Source: Acanthosepion pharaonis
Lineage: Eukaryota > Mollusca > Cephalopoda > Sepiida > Sepiidae
Assembly: GCA_903632075.3 (NCBI GenBank)
Contig: CAHIKZ030002090.1
Location: 4,950,001 to 5,014,000, forward strand
Length of the DNA: 64,000 nucleotides
Direction: 5' to 3'
This document shows positions 1 to 10,680 of this stretch, piece after piece. The notes beneath the pieces are model-generated. The model did not search any database and was not told where the DNA came from. It saw only the letters and a program-made list of their open reading frames with translations. A program made the translations under genes and the position numbers. How positions within the stretch are numbered: position 1 is the stretch's first letter; the number at the start of each line of letters is the position of its first letter.

Positions 1-508
1 AAAACGAGAAATCTCTGAGAATAAAATCGCGGTTAAAAGAATATGTAGAATTATATTTATGGTTAATATTTTACCGATTTTCACAAAGTAAGAAAAGCGT
101 CAACATGTCTGGAGTGATTGCTTAAATAAGGAAACACTTTTTTATTTATATTTTAGAAGCATTTTACCGAATATTTTTCGTACACATATTGTTTATTTAT
201 TTTTTTCATTTCTCTCTACATGTGGGTGGCCAGGATTTTTCTAATTAATTTTTGCTTATTAAATGTTCCGATCGATTTGTATTTATACAGATGTTCTTTC
301 AGCAAATGAAAAGTTTTAGATTTTCTCCTTCACCTCTGTGTTATAACAAATTGTAAGACAAATGTCCATTTCTAAAGATGTTTTAGGTAACAAAGAAAAA
401 AAATGAGTAAAAGGAAACCCCTAAATAATGAAGTTAAGATCACTTCCCTATCTACTTTCATGGTAACATATATACTTGTGTATAAGCTGAGAAATATGTG
501 ACAAAAAT
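1..508. other. Unassigned AT-rich sequence
   Basis: No open frame, repeat or RNA gene is recognised here. The end of the stretch runs into a LINE remnant. Confidence 0.4.
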
Positions 509-770
509 ATTTTCATGGTAATTGTTCTGATGAAATTTCATGAGTGGTTCCTAGACTTTATGAATTTAAGCTCAATACCAGATTGGCGGCAAGGTCTCAT
601 CATTTAACAGTTGAAATAGTTAGACGTAACCGTAAGTTCTATGCTAACAGTTTCTTCTATTGTACTTCTCGCTTGCGGAACTCTTATCTGGTTTCTTTCA
701 TCCCGTTTAATCTTCTAAATGTAAATGCAACGTTATTCGTTACCGTCTGTCTTCATAATTCTTATCCATT
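509..770 (+). mobile_element. LINE-A 3' fragment (RT C-terminal region)
   Basis: An open frame from 544 carries the pattern VPRLYEFKLNTRLAARSHH, then FYANSFFYCTSRLRNS. This is the post-RT C-terminal signature of a jockey/CR1-like non-LTR retrotransposon. The same peptide pattern recurs at 2.2-2.5, 13.9-15.1, 23.8-24.1, 24.6 and 36.4-36.8 kb. The preceding bases 'ttcatggtaattgttctgatga' shared with other copies show that the match begins before the ATG, so that ATG is not a true start. Catalytic RT motifs are absent. It is a 5'-truncated, non-functional copy. The exact clade is uncertain. Confidence 0.75.
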
Positions 771-1004
771 TATGGTTCTCTCTTCTGAACACTATTTTTT
801 TTCATATTCTCTAACACTTGGTAACTTTTGAGTCTTACTGGCTGTATTACCTTACATGTAGTGAAATATATGTCCTTGGCATTCGAGAAACCTTATTAAA
901 AGAAATGTCCCTCCTACCGGATGACACATATTCATTACTAAGTTTTCTAGAATGCGCTGGCTGATAAGCGTAATACGCACTGTAAATAGAAATGGGACGT
1001 CTAA

Positions 1005-1310
1005 TAGGCACGGTGGAATAATGGATAGCGGCTCAGATTGAGGAATTGGAGAGCCGAGTTCGAATCCATTACACTCAAACCCATTACACTCACTTACGTG
1101 CTTATACCCTCGGAAAAGGTATCAATCCTCTTCTTCTCCCCCAGCTATGGGTAAATAGCAGGACAGACCGGGTTCTAGTCTTGGATGGCCATTGGTCTAC
1201 CGTAGAAAGAAATGGCAACCTACTGAGGGAAAAAAATCAGCCTTGTTAGTCATGTATCGGAAGGTACATCATCGCCTAAGAGTGTTTTACGCATGGCACA
1301 TGACCCCCAA
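1005..1310 (+). mobile_element. SINE-A, tRNA-derived
   Basis: The head resembles a tRNA: 'ggaataatggatagcggc' resembles box A and 'gagttcgaatcc' matches the box B consensus of RNA polymerase III promoters. The body has 'ccagctatgggtaaatagcaggac' and a tail with 'catgtatcggaaggtacat'. At least eight full or partial copies occur in the window on both strands. Tail and head are both present, so this is one of the more complete copies. Octopus and squid tRNA-derived SINEs are known, but I cannot assign a published name. Confidence 0.75.
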
Positions 1311-2169
1311 ACATTTCTCTCTGCTAGGAAAAAAAATACAAAACATGTAGATGTTTATTTTTCATGGTTAATATTATTTTAAAATTAAATGAACTCTAAT
1401 TGTAAACTATTAAATGTCGTTTAAAAATACATAACTTAATAAGCAAATGAAGAAGTTAAAAATAAAAACAAATTTTATCACGTGACGCGACTAACACGCA
1501 TCATTTGAGTTGTTGCTCCGAACCAACTTGCTTTTATTTTTATGCTGAACTTTTCAACACCAACGTAACTAAGTCCAAGCGTGTATCACGGTCTGCTATA
1601 ATAACGTTTAATAATAAAATGTAATAATAAAATCAAATAATATTTAATAAATGCCGATAAAATGGGTATATTTCAGGTCAATATTTTGCTGGTTTTCAGG
1701 AAATTCTATATCGACGTAAAAAAGAGCCAAAATACGAAGTGATTGCTATATAATGAAAGACTTTTTTATTCGAATTTTACAAGCATTATAAAGAATATTT
1801 TAGTCCTCAGAACCTTTATTTATGTGTTCATTTCTCCCAGAATGTGTGATTTCTTCACTAACTAATTTCCACTTATTAAATTTTCCAATTGATTTGTATT
1901 TATACAGAAGCTTGGCAAAGATGGATCGTTTTGTAATAGCTTAAGTGGTTTCCCAAGTTTTTAAAAGCATGGATTTTATCCGATTCTTATGCTAAATAAA
2001 ATGCTTCTACATCTGGAAAATGGCGCTATTTTGTCCGCTGAAATAAAGTATACAAAAATTGTCGAAACATTATAAAACAGGTGAAAGGATAAAAAAAAAA
2101 TGTGTAATGGAGTTGTGAAACAAAAACTGTACGCTAAATGACACATAAAATCACTACTAAGACGCAAGT
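1311..2169. other. Unassigned AT-rich sequence
   Basis: I see no coding signal or clear repeat. Short open frames here have no recognisable motif. Confidence 0.35.
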
Positions 2170-2551
2170 GTTACTAAATGTTAAAGAATATGAGAAAAAT
2201 ACTGAAACCTAAAAGAATAAAAATTAAGAAAACAGAAAATAACCAATGATATTGCATTTACTTTTTTGAAGATTAAATTTGACAGAGAGCAGGAAGCTGG
2301 AAGAGAATTTCACAAGCGAAAAGTGCGATAGAAGAGACTTTTAACATGGCATTTATGGTTATATCCAGACATTTCAACTATGAAATAATGAGACCTAACC
2401 GCCAATCTAGTACTGTACTTAAATTCATAAAGTCTGGGTATGATTGTGTGAATCTTATCAGAACAATTACTGTGAAAGTATATATGTGGGAGTCTAAGGA
2501 AAGCTACATTACGGCGCTGGGAAAGTGACCGAAGCCGAGAGGCCAAGTCAG
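2170..2551 (-). mobile_element. LINE-A 3' fragment, minus strand
   Basis: The minus-strand frame reads SQRRNVAFLRLPHIYFHSNC, then IIPRLYEFKYSTRLAVRSHY and YNHKCHVKSLFYRTFRL, the same C-terminal block as the copy at 509-770. After a stop near 2310 the homology continues in another frame to about 2170 ('caatatcattggttattt'). It is truncated and frame-broken. Confidence 0.72.
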
Positions 2552-3589
2552 GACCAATAACATTATAACAATAATACTAAGATTTCTCAAATGCGCAGGC
2601 GGATAGATGTAAGTGACACTGTTTAGTAAATAGAAATCGAACGTCTATTTCAAATATGAAGTATCTAGTATAAAACGTTCGATGTAATTAAAATGTCGGG
2701 TTAAAAATAAATCCATTAATTTTTTAGATATAATATGCAAATTTCATAAAAATAAAAAGTTCTCCACTCGAGGGAATTTACAAATTCACGCCATTTGAAC
2801 ATATTTTGTTGATAAACTACCTCGTCTTATACAGAGGGTTTGAATTTTTGCCCATTTTCCAGATATAAAATAATTGGTTGTGGGAGGTGGACAGTTTAGA
2901 TTTGGATAGGCTTATACACGAGTATAAAGTAATGGTCGATTTTAAACAAGGTGAAAGGGTTATTTACTAAATCGGGATTACTTTGGCACAGTATCAGACC
3001 AGACCCTATTATATATGACCGAAATAAAATAATGTATATGCCACTGAATAACAAAGAAATCTTTCTCTTTCATTTCACGGCATTAAATTTGAGAAACGAC
3101 GTTCATCGCGTATATAAACTGTGCTAAATTCTCCGAAGTTTTCTTACATTGGTACAAATAGTGCAAAATACCGAATCGCCTCAGTAAAAAAATAAACTAT
3201 AATACTTTTATTTAGTTTTTCCTCTACTTGAAAACATGTCAGTTTAATTCTTATTTTGAATACCGTTTTATGTATAGGAACGATTTTATGACAACTGTTG
3301 CATATACCAACAGTCCTTTTGGTTGACTTTTGGAGAATCTTGTTGTGCCTGGCAGCGAAAACAGTAAAACAAGTTTGTGCTTTGATTTTGTTTATAGTTC
3401 ACTGTCAATAATAGCAATCGTCAGTTGTTAAGAAAGTTCAATTCTCTTGGTTAACTGATATTAAATTGATTCCGAGTACAGATACACTAAGATTTTCAAA
3501 GCACCCAAGACACGATGAATGTAAGACTTTTAATATAGTTTATAAAATTTCTTTAAAAGCCTTTCAATCAGAAAAATAGATATGCATGT
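2552..3589. other. Unassigned AT-rich sequence
   Basis: About 1 kb without a recognisable gene, tandem repeat or transposon end. Confidence 0.35.
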
Positions 3590-3965
3590 TTATGTGTTTG
3601 CGTGTGTGTTTCCAATCAAGAAACCCACGTTCGAATCCCACCATGGTTGATTCTCTAAAAAGGTGATTTATTGATGTTTTCCACCTCGGAAGGCGATCCC
3701 AGCATGCGGCACTTTTGGGAAGTGCCTGAAAAAGTATGCCACAGGTTGACCAAAATAGTTGCTAGTTGTACTAGCACAAAATCATAAGTCATTGTGACCG
3801 AGGGTTTGACTGCACTGACCTTGATCAAACTGCAACCATATTACGTGCTCTCTCCCTCCAGTATAGCTGCAATTAGACTCTGTTAAACAAACTCAAATAT
3901 TACTGAGCAGCTGTCTGCAACAAGAATTGATTAGTGGCCTTAACAGCTGGGTCTGCTTAGAAAAT
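3590..3965 (+). mobile_element. SINE-C, tRNA-derived with long conserved body
   Basis: The head contains 'cgttcgaatcccaccatgg', a box B-like motif. The body has 'gggaagtgcctgaaaaagta', 'agcacaaaatcataagtcat', 'gagggtttgactgcactg' and 'ctgtctgcaacaagaattga'. The same ordered blocks occur at 25870-26255 (+) and 38775-39105 (-). The tRNA head followed by a long conserved central domain resembles the cephalopod SINE superfamily described from squid and cuttlefish. That identification is inference from memory of the family. Confidence 0.65.
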
Positions 3966-4108
3966 GAGGAGCAAGCCATTATGTGTGTGTACGTATTATT
4001 TCGATGCAAAAGTTTTCTACATTTTGCCAATATATTATTCATGTAGACCCATATAATATCAGTGTGTACAAAACGTTATTCTGTCTTTAAAAAAGAACAT
4101 TTTAAAAA

Positions 4109-4109
<1 letters not shown>

Positions 4110-4149
<40 letters not shown>
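4110..4149. repeat. (AT)n microsatellite
   Basis: Uninterrupted AT dinucleotide run of about 40 bases. Confidence 0.97.
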
Positions 4150-4152
<3 letters not shown>

Positions 4153-4433
4153 TGTGTAACAATTTCAAAAAGTAATCTGAATGCTGCTGACGACTGAGAA
4201 CAATTTTAAACGAAAGACGTGGTACAAATCGGATTACTTATTAGGCGCAGACCCGGATACATTGACATGCATATGCATATTGCCATGCTGCCTTCTACTG
4301 ATCTGAGAAGATACGTGCTGATCAATTCTCATTTCCAAGCTCTGACTACTTCTGCCTATACATTCAGCATCACTCTGACATTTAAACTCATTTATTACTC
4401 AGTCTATATATTTACAACGACTTTCAGTTAACA

Positions 4434-4860
4434 CTATTTACATCATTCGGACTATTGTCCTCATCTTTGTTGTCATATTTATCACAAATTTTCGGCCGTT
4501 GTACGCTCCGGCCTTCTTCAGATGGTTGGAATGTCGAACTGAACCAATAATTTCGCTCGCTAGGATGTCCTTAAGTGGATAAAGGCGTTGGTTAAATCCA
4601 GGGACAGGACCCAAAGAGTTGTGAGTTCAATACCTGGTTAAGGCAGTGGAGAACTTAGGGAGGGGAATTAACAGGAGAGAACTGATAACGGACATTAGAC
4701 ATGACACGCGGAACTAGAACAGTCTACCCCAGCGAGCGAAATAATGAGTTCAGCTCGACATTCCAACCACCTGAAGAAGGCCGGAGCGTATAACGGCCGA
4801 AACGTTGTGATAAATATGGCGACAAAGTTGAGGACAGTAGTCTGAATAATGTAAATAGTG
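4434..4860. mobile_element. Inverted composite: PLE-type terminus, SINE-D, PLE-type terminus
   Basis: The left arm (4434-4553) is the reverse complement of the right arm (4747-4858) over about 110 bases, with few mismatches. The right arm reads 'ctgaagaAGGCCG' ... 'CGGCCgaaacg' at 4771-4803, a hairpin flanked by hammerhead-like core strings. It then runs 'gataaatatggcgacaaag'. The loop between the arms (about 4555-4745) is a tRNA-like sequence listed separately. A second structure of the same design is at 35035-35400, and a single arm opens the PLE fragment near 17636. That links the arms to Penelope-like terminal sequence. Confidence 0.7.
4565..4740 (+). mobile_element. SINE-D-like tRNA-derived insert
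   Basis: It contains 'agtggataaaggcgttggtt' (box A-like) and 'gtgagttcaatacctggtt' (box B-like), then 'gcagtggagaactt' and 'ggaactagaacagtctaccc'. The same ordered blocks lie at 35105-35275. In both places it sits between inverted PLE-type arms. Confidence 0.6.
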
Positions 4861-5439
4861 TACATAATACCTCATTTCAGAAATATAGACAGAGACCTTC
4901 GGTTAAATTTAGACAATTCTTACTTAGATCCATTGCAATTTTTATTCGTTAATTTCGTCCAGCATTTTTTTGATTCTTTAACATTTTTGTAACCTCTGAT
5001 CAGACATTGAATGAAACAAGTAACAATCTGAAAGTGTCAGGCCTGATTAATGTCCTCCCTCTGTAAGAACTTCTCATACCAGCTCTAAGTCTTTACTGCG
5101 TAGCATTTACAACTTAAGGAAGATCCATGCCAAAATTTTACATATTGATTTCCTTACAGAGGAAAAAGGGCTTTTTCTATTTTAGCATTACTGAAACGAA
5201 ATACTTAGGGCTTTAAAACAAGTAGCTTAATACGAAAATAAATTCAGCTTTTAACATTTCTACGAAATAATTATATGTATAGAATTCAGATCGAATAGAT
5301 GGGTCATGCCCAAAATGGCAACATTCAGGTAGGTTCAGAACTAAAAGAAAACCCTGACAATGTCAGCATAGTGAGATTCGAAAGCGGGTAAAAAAAGGTA
5401 ATTTGCTAAATACTCGACTTCGCTCCCACATGGGATGAG
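4861..5439. other. Unassigned sequence
   Basis: No supported gene or repeat. It begins right after the shared terminal string 'cataatacctcatttcag', and the sequence beyond that is not found elsewhere in the window. Confidence 0.3.
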
Positions 5440-5865
5440 CATAAACGTTGTATGTGGTGTACCCTTTCAGAACGCTGGCGACCATGGCTCTCCACATTTT
5501 TTTCAGCTTTTAATAAATTTGATTTATTTGTTATTCTTCCTAAGCTATTTCCGCAATCCATTTACGCAAATTCTGTCGGTAGGTTAAGCGTTGTTTTTTC
5601 TCTACCCCACCCGGCTTGTTTTCAGTCTGCCCTGTAAGTATCAAAATTTCCAAGCCTTCTTTCCTCATAATGTGCCCTAGAAATTCCATTGTTCTCTTTC
5701 TAATTCTAAGGATAAGTGTTCTTTTCTGTTTCCATTTTCTCTAAATCTTCGTCGTTGCTCACATGTTAAGTCCATGGTATTCTCACATTGCTATTCTCAC
5801 CATGTAGAACTAAATATCTATTGCCTCAAGACTCTTCTTCATCTTTGGGGAGATTGTCCCTCATT
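5440..5865 (-). mobile_element. RTE-type LINE 3' fragment, minus strand
   Basis: In broken minus-strand frames it reads VSNDEDLEKMETEKN, then RTMEFLGHIMRKEGLEIL, then the terminal block WRAMVASVLKGYTT. These match the C-terminal region of the RTE-like endonuclease/reverse transcriptase seen at 52205-52590 and 54570-55940 here. Several stops and frameshifts are present, so it is a dead copy. Confidence 0.72.
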
Positions 5866-6999
5866 CACTGCTAACAAGGACCGGTACTAGATAAAAATCC
5901 AATACTCTTTTTCTTTGTTTCTAACAAAATTATCCTGTTTCTTAATACTTTGCTTAACTTCTGGAAGACATCTTTCGTTATATGAGTGTAAATAAGAAAT
6001 AGGAATAGATGTAAATATAAATAGCAAAAATGAGCAAGCACTCGAGAGAAAACTTACAGAACATTAAGACAATCAAAATAGACGGCCGGGCTTGACTCGA
6101 AGCAAACAGCCGACCTCCTCATTTGAGTGCGCTATCCTCAAAAAGAGAAATACTTTCGGGGTCAATTCTTTGTGGAATCTCCCGGAATCATTTGCTTGCG
6201 CACACATCCGGGCTAGGTAATAATAACGTTAATTTTCGGTCGTTAAAGAGTGTTCCACGTGAAAGGAGATATTGAAAGTTGGAAAAGTATGAGCAGATGA
6301 CCCTATACTCCAACCATAGTTCAAACATTAACTATATCCGCAACATTCTCCAGTAGCTCAGACTAATTCTTCTCCAGCTGGATGTTGGTACCAAACTCGA
6401 ACGCTGAATATATTGCACGTCCATCCTGAACTGAAGGGGCCTGTGATAGAACAACCTCCCCGCGATCTAAGCTACCAGATATATTGTGATTAATTTGAGT
6501 TTTTATCATTATCAAATGCAATTCAATTTTACCAACTTTCTCATTACTCGTTGAAAATGCTGAAATGTTGTTTGTATAAATAATGTTAACACCAGATCAT
6601 GTAATTCCATGATGAATTGAGTTCATTGACAAGTTGCAGAGGGAAAGTTCCATCGCGAGGAACTGCACCATGGGCGAAAAATAGGAATCAAATAGATGCG
6701 GAAAGAATAAATATTTCAATTTTACTCCGTTCAGTTCCACCGTATCACTGGGGGTCTCATACATCAGACAGATCCAGGAGTGAAAGTCCGGAGTGAATTA
6801 AGATGGTGACAGGAAAGTCACCAGTTAACAATGGTCAGCTCCGGTTAAATTCTTGGAAGTGAGCGAAATGGCTCAGTGCAGACTGATCAGTGCAGACTAT
6901 CTCAGACTATGTATTCCAAATACAGGTTTTTTTTCTTGGTTAATCCAACCGTTTACAGAAGGTGTTCGGAAACAATTCAACTAGTCAATAAAAATGTTT
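5866..6999. other. Mostly unassigned; possible tRNA-like head at 6060-6215 (minus)
   Basis: On the minus strand, 'ggatagcgcactcaaatgag' followed by 'gcttcgagtcaagcccgg' resembles boxes A and B of a tRNA-derived SINE, but no second copy was seen. The rest has no supported feature. Confidence 0.3.
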
Positions 7000-7720
7000 T
7001 AAAGGTGATAAACTGAAGGTTGGATAATTGAAAAAAGCGTGGTTGAATTTCCCATGTCAAATCGATAAAAGCTTGCAACATTGCATCTGCAAAATGATGA
7101 AAATATGCTTACTTTATTTTCATTTCTTTTCCTAAGAAAAGAAGAAAGAGACAACCACCTCCAAGATGATCTATTGTCGATGGTTCTCAGGATTTCCGGC
7201 ATTGTCATGCCCGTCTACTCTGATGTTTTCTGACCAGCTCTTGCGTTGCTTTGCATGATTTGTCTTGCAGAGGCATTTATGCCGTCTCATTTGGCCAAGG
7301 CATGTGATCTTCCGAAGGCTAAATAGTATCGAGGAGAAACTCCTGTCGGCCGACGAGACTTTTGACCTTGCTCCGTACATAATAATTGATTTTGTGCCCC
7401 CCCCTCCCAAGTAGGTGAAGCTGAGGAGCTTTCTGAAGCATTTGTTCTCGAACGCCTGGACCTTTTCCTGACTCAATGAAGAATGTCTATATTAGATGAG
7501 AATGGATACGACCAGCGTTTTGTAGAGAATGAACTTGATCTGGAAGCTGATGTTGCTCTTCCATATCCTTTGTAGTCTGGCCATCACTGCTATAGCCTTG
7601 GCTGTGGCAATCCGTTTGCAGATTTCTGCGTTTCAGGTACCACCTTTTGATAGGGTCTCACCCAAGTATTTCAAGGTGGACAATAATCTCTCAAATACTT
7701 CAATACAATGTTGCAAAGTA
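7000..7720 (-). mobile_element. LINE-C fragment (second non-LTR family), RT C-terminal part
   Basis: Minus-strand frames from about 7690 down read LKYLGETLSKGGT, then AEICKRIATAKAIAVMARLQ, then FILYKTLVVSILI, then a stop, then EKVQAFENKCFRKLLSFTYLG. This order is typical of the region after the RT palm in a non-LTR retrotransposon (F-KYLG, I-RI-A--A, L-R-W, K--L--S-L, FE-KC-RK-L---Y). It has several breaks and no catalytic RT motif. It differs in sequence from LINE-A and the RTE copies. Confidence 0.75.
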
Positions 7721-7740
7721 AGAGTTTATACAGGTTCCAG

Positions 7741-7885
7741 TTGCACCTCGAGGCGGTGCAATGGTTAGCAAGCTCGCCTCGCTAAAGCCATTACAACTGA
7801 TTAGTCAGTTCGATACTAACTGGGTTCCCACTAATTTCGGCCTTGTGCTACATCTAAGCTACGCTTGGAAAATCACTATACAGGT
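7741..7885 (+). mobile_element. SINE-B, tRNA-derived
   Basis: The head 'ggcggtgcaatggttagcaa' resembles box A and 'tcgatactaactgggttccc' follows where box B is expected. The distal part, 'ggccttgtgctacatctaag' then 'ctacgcttggaaa', recurs at 24345-24485. The 'ccttgtgccacat' motif also marks the end of an insertion at 14504-14824. Confidence 0.65.
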
Positions 7886-8044
7886 TCCAGTAATTCGTAA
7901 TTAACAATGATGTTTATCTCACCCAGCGGGGAAGTATTTTTCCTTAGAATATTACCTTGAGATGTTAAAAGCTATCCAGAGTCTATACACGATTTTCTTC
8001 TTTTTGAAATTTCGAAATAAAGTCATTTTTAATCGCCATTGAAT

Positions 8045-8375
8045 ACGTTATCTTAAAAGGATTTATTGGTTTACCTCCTCTTTCGGGGAGGTAAACCAAC
8101 CCTGAACCCGTTTATACGGGTTCAATGGGCATATTTTTGGCCGAGCCCACGGGCTCGGAGATCCCACGTTAAAAAGGCCTTGTGTCGCATGATGCCCTCG
8201 TGGGGGGTGACTGAATATCGCTCAGTGAGTTGGTGAGTCAGTCGATGTCAGACATTAACGTATCAACCACCACAACTAGATTGCTGCGTCATTAACTATT
8301 ATTTCAAGTACCTAACGTTTTGTACGTCGAACCTAATTTAGGGCCGACTTAGTGAAATACAAGCCTCCAACTGTG
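8045..8375 (-). mobile_element. Hairpin-rich element: 5' module plus one truncated monomer
   Basis: Read on the minus strand, 8375-8216 is a 5' module, also present at 46325-46465 (+). It is followed by a monomer of the type arrayed at 15.5-20.1 kb: the CCCCACGAGGG block, CCGAGCCC-GT-GGGCTCGG, and GAACCCGT-ATAA-ACGGGTTC. The copy ends in a perfect 13-bp stem (8066-8078 with 8087-8099) that replaces the later part of the monomer. All stems are perfect here. It is the only place in the window where 5' module and monomer are joined. Confidence 0.7.
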
Positions 8376-8635
8376 AAACCACTCTACGATATGTCTTTTG
8401 AGTTTCAGATGACCATTTGACCCTTGGTCTTCGTATTTTCACTTTGTTTTTGAGAATCAGATCTCCATTTTAAGCCTGAGCTTAAGATACCTTCTTTTAA
8501 GCTTCTAAAATCAGTGACTTACGGTTACATCACTTTGAAAGGTCTGTTTCCTGTACAATCAATGAAATTAAGAAACTTTGACTCCGGTCAGTACATAGAT
8601 GAGTGACCACTTACGAATATCAGGTACTGTAAGAT

Positions 8636-8710
8636 TGGACGTGCGGGTGGTGTAATGGATAATATCTCGGAATTGTTAAACAGAGAGCCGAATTCCAATT
8701 TCCGGTTGAA
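8636..8710 (+). mobile_element. SINE-A head, truncated
   Basis: 'gtgtaatggataatatctcg' and 'agagagccgaattccaattt' match the tRNA-like head of SINE-A. Homology stops at the GATA repeat. Box B is degenerate (ATTCCAAT instead of TTCGAAT). Confidence 0.6.
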
Positions 8711-8711
8711 A

Positions 8712-8754
<43 letters not shown>

Positions 8755-8755
8755 T
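8711..8755. repeat. (GATA)n microsatellite
   Basis: About eleven GATA units directly after a truncated SINE head. Confidence 0.95.
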
Positions 8756-9283
8756 GTACGGAGTAGTATGGATATGAATAAAGAAAAAATGTAAACGGGG
8801 TAAGATACATACTTTGTTTGATCTCTCCACTGATTCTATGGTAATAAGCATCATCATTGAATATTAATAGATCGTAACAAGCCTTATCACTCACAAACCA
8901 ATGCAATAACCACCAGGCCATGACCAAAATCCTGAAATACACTAACATTGTTATTCAAATATAAAAGACGAGATAGAATCCCCGAACGCCAATGACATTC
9001 TTGGTATTCCACATCAGACTCCTCCCCAACTGTGAATTTTTACAAGTGGCCACTGTAATTTTGTGCAAATCAAAGCGATATGCAGAACGTCCATTACGAA
9101 CATCCGGGGCGTTGCATCTACTATCACCATCATCATCAAAGGTTACAGTTAGATTCCTCTGAGGCTTTCTGATTGAAGTTTTCTCCTAGAAAGGTCTTCA
9201 TATTTCCCCAAAAAATAAACAGAAAAAAACACAGGAAATAATTGGGTCAGACATCCTGGGGACAACACACACAACATAATTAT

Positions 9284-9285
<2 letters not shown>

Positions 9286-9338
<53 letters not shown>
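9286..9338. repeat. (AT)n microsatellite
   Basis: Uninterrupted AT run of about 52 bases. Confidence 0.97.
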
Positions 9339-9339
<1 letters not shown>

Positions 9340-9500
9340 ACAATGAGGTCAACACAAGGCTACGATAGATCATGATATGCTTGAACGCTATCTCCAGGCC
9401 TGTCTCCTTTCGGTGTTGATTTCAGGACCCACTTTTATACTTACATAAGCGCTATCTCTGATATTGAGCACTTTTACTTATAAATATAGCATACCATAAA
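9339..9500. repeat. Dispersed repeat X
   Basis: It shares 'tgcttgaacgctatctccag' and 'gatattgagcacttttac' with copies at 11430-11560, 12000-12555 and 48480-48650. All four lie next to (AT)n runs. No coding content. Confidence 0.6.
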
Positions 9501-9548
9501 AGAAATAAGGTGTTTTGGGACAGTAATAATTCTCGCCAACATTTTTGA

Positions 9549-9775
9549 TTAAATAATATGAGGAAGTTTTGTCTATCAATTTTTTATGATTTAATTTAAG
9601 TTTTCAAGTTTCCGAATGAGGTGTTTTGTGCGATTAGCAAATTTGCCAAAGTCATTCGAAAACGCTCGGGAAGAAAATGATATAAAATACAAATAAATAT
9701 GAATTTTGACAAATTTATCGATAACTAATTAAATAAAAGAAAATTGATAGACAGAACTTGCCCATATTATTTAAG
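9549..9775. repeat. Fold-back repeat (inverted arms about 50 bp)
   Basis: The left arm 9549-9600 ('aaataatatgaggaagtttt' ...) pairs with the right arm 9727-9774 ('... gacagaacttgcccatattat'). About 85% of positions pair and the loop is about 125 bases. The loop string 'aagtttccgaatgaggtgtt' recurs in diverged form at 33215-33235, so this belongs to a dispersed family. Confidence 0.65.
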
Positions 9776-10581
9776 CAAACATTTTTTTTTAGATATATTT
9801 TATCTGTAATATCTGTCAGTAGATAATTATTAACGGAAAGGGAAAATAGCGAAGCGAGTTCAGACACCGGACAAATTCAGGTCACTTTCGCATAAACGCT
9901 GTTGACAAAGGTAATTAATCCAGCTCATTTTTCTCCAGCCGTGGATTAAATAATAGGGTAGGCAGCGCTCTTTAGCCTTGGATGGGAGTCACTCTCGATA
10001 AAGAAAAACTCTGAAATCAAAACAATATATTATTTTTCACAGTGAGTAGAATGTGTAAAACACTTCCCGGCTTTTGGCAATCAATGCCAAGATTTTAGAC
10101 GTCTTCAAAAATAGACCAAAATACATTTTGATTATTTTTGCAGATGCTAACTGTACATTTTTTACGATGTATCTCTTCCAACTCTTAAACGCCTTTCTAA
10201 TTTAATGTTTTCCATTATTCCGGCTTTTTTGTGCGCTGCCAGATCAATTTGTAAAATTTTTGGCCTTCTTTGCTCATTTTGGCCTAATGACAGCTAATAA
10301 TAATTAAATAATAAATAAAACCGTGGCGAAGACAATGGGAAACCACTCCACTTTTTTCCTCAAGAGGTCCTGGCAACTCACGGAAAAAACCTGGATAGCA
10401 CAATTTTCAAACAAATTGGCATCCGAGGAAAAAAATTTGTTAAAAAAAGAACCAGAAACCTCCGAACAGGGTGAAAGAAATCGTCAAGTTCCTTAAATCT
10501 CTGGTACAAAAATAAAAAAAGCGAGTAATAAATTAAAACGTATAGTCCCCAATACGCTAAGTAGAGCAAAGGTAAAATAAA
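9776..10581. other. Unassigned sequence
   Basis: No recognised element or gene. Confidence 0.3.
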
Positions 10582-10675
10582 TAAATCCTAATGAGCCAGG
10601 TACTACCTACCTAGGTTTTATCACATGGGATCATCATGTGGTCAAAACTAAGTAGGTAGTATCTGTCTCATTAGG

Positions 10676-10680
<5 letters not shown>
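10582..10680. repeat. Fold-back repeat abutting (AT)n
   Basis: 'taaatcctaatgag' at 10582 pairs with 'ctcattaggattta' ending at 10680. The inner arms pair through 'gtactacctacct' / 'agtaggtagtat' and 'cacatg' / 'catgtg'. The arms are about 45 bp with few mismatches and a short loop. A 30-base AT run follows at once. It looks like a small MITE-type hairpin. Confidence 0.75.

Noticed and set aside
1005..1090. Possible functional tRNA gene
   Set aside because: Only promoter-like boxes are kept; no cloverleaf with proper acceptor stem, and it is part of a multi-copy SINE.
4771..4803. Calling a functional hammerhead ribozyme as an ncRNA gene
   Set aside because: An extra A lies between the CUGANGA string and stem II, and stems I and III were not demonstrated. 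It is reported only as hammerhead-like.
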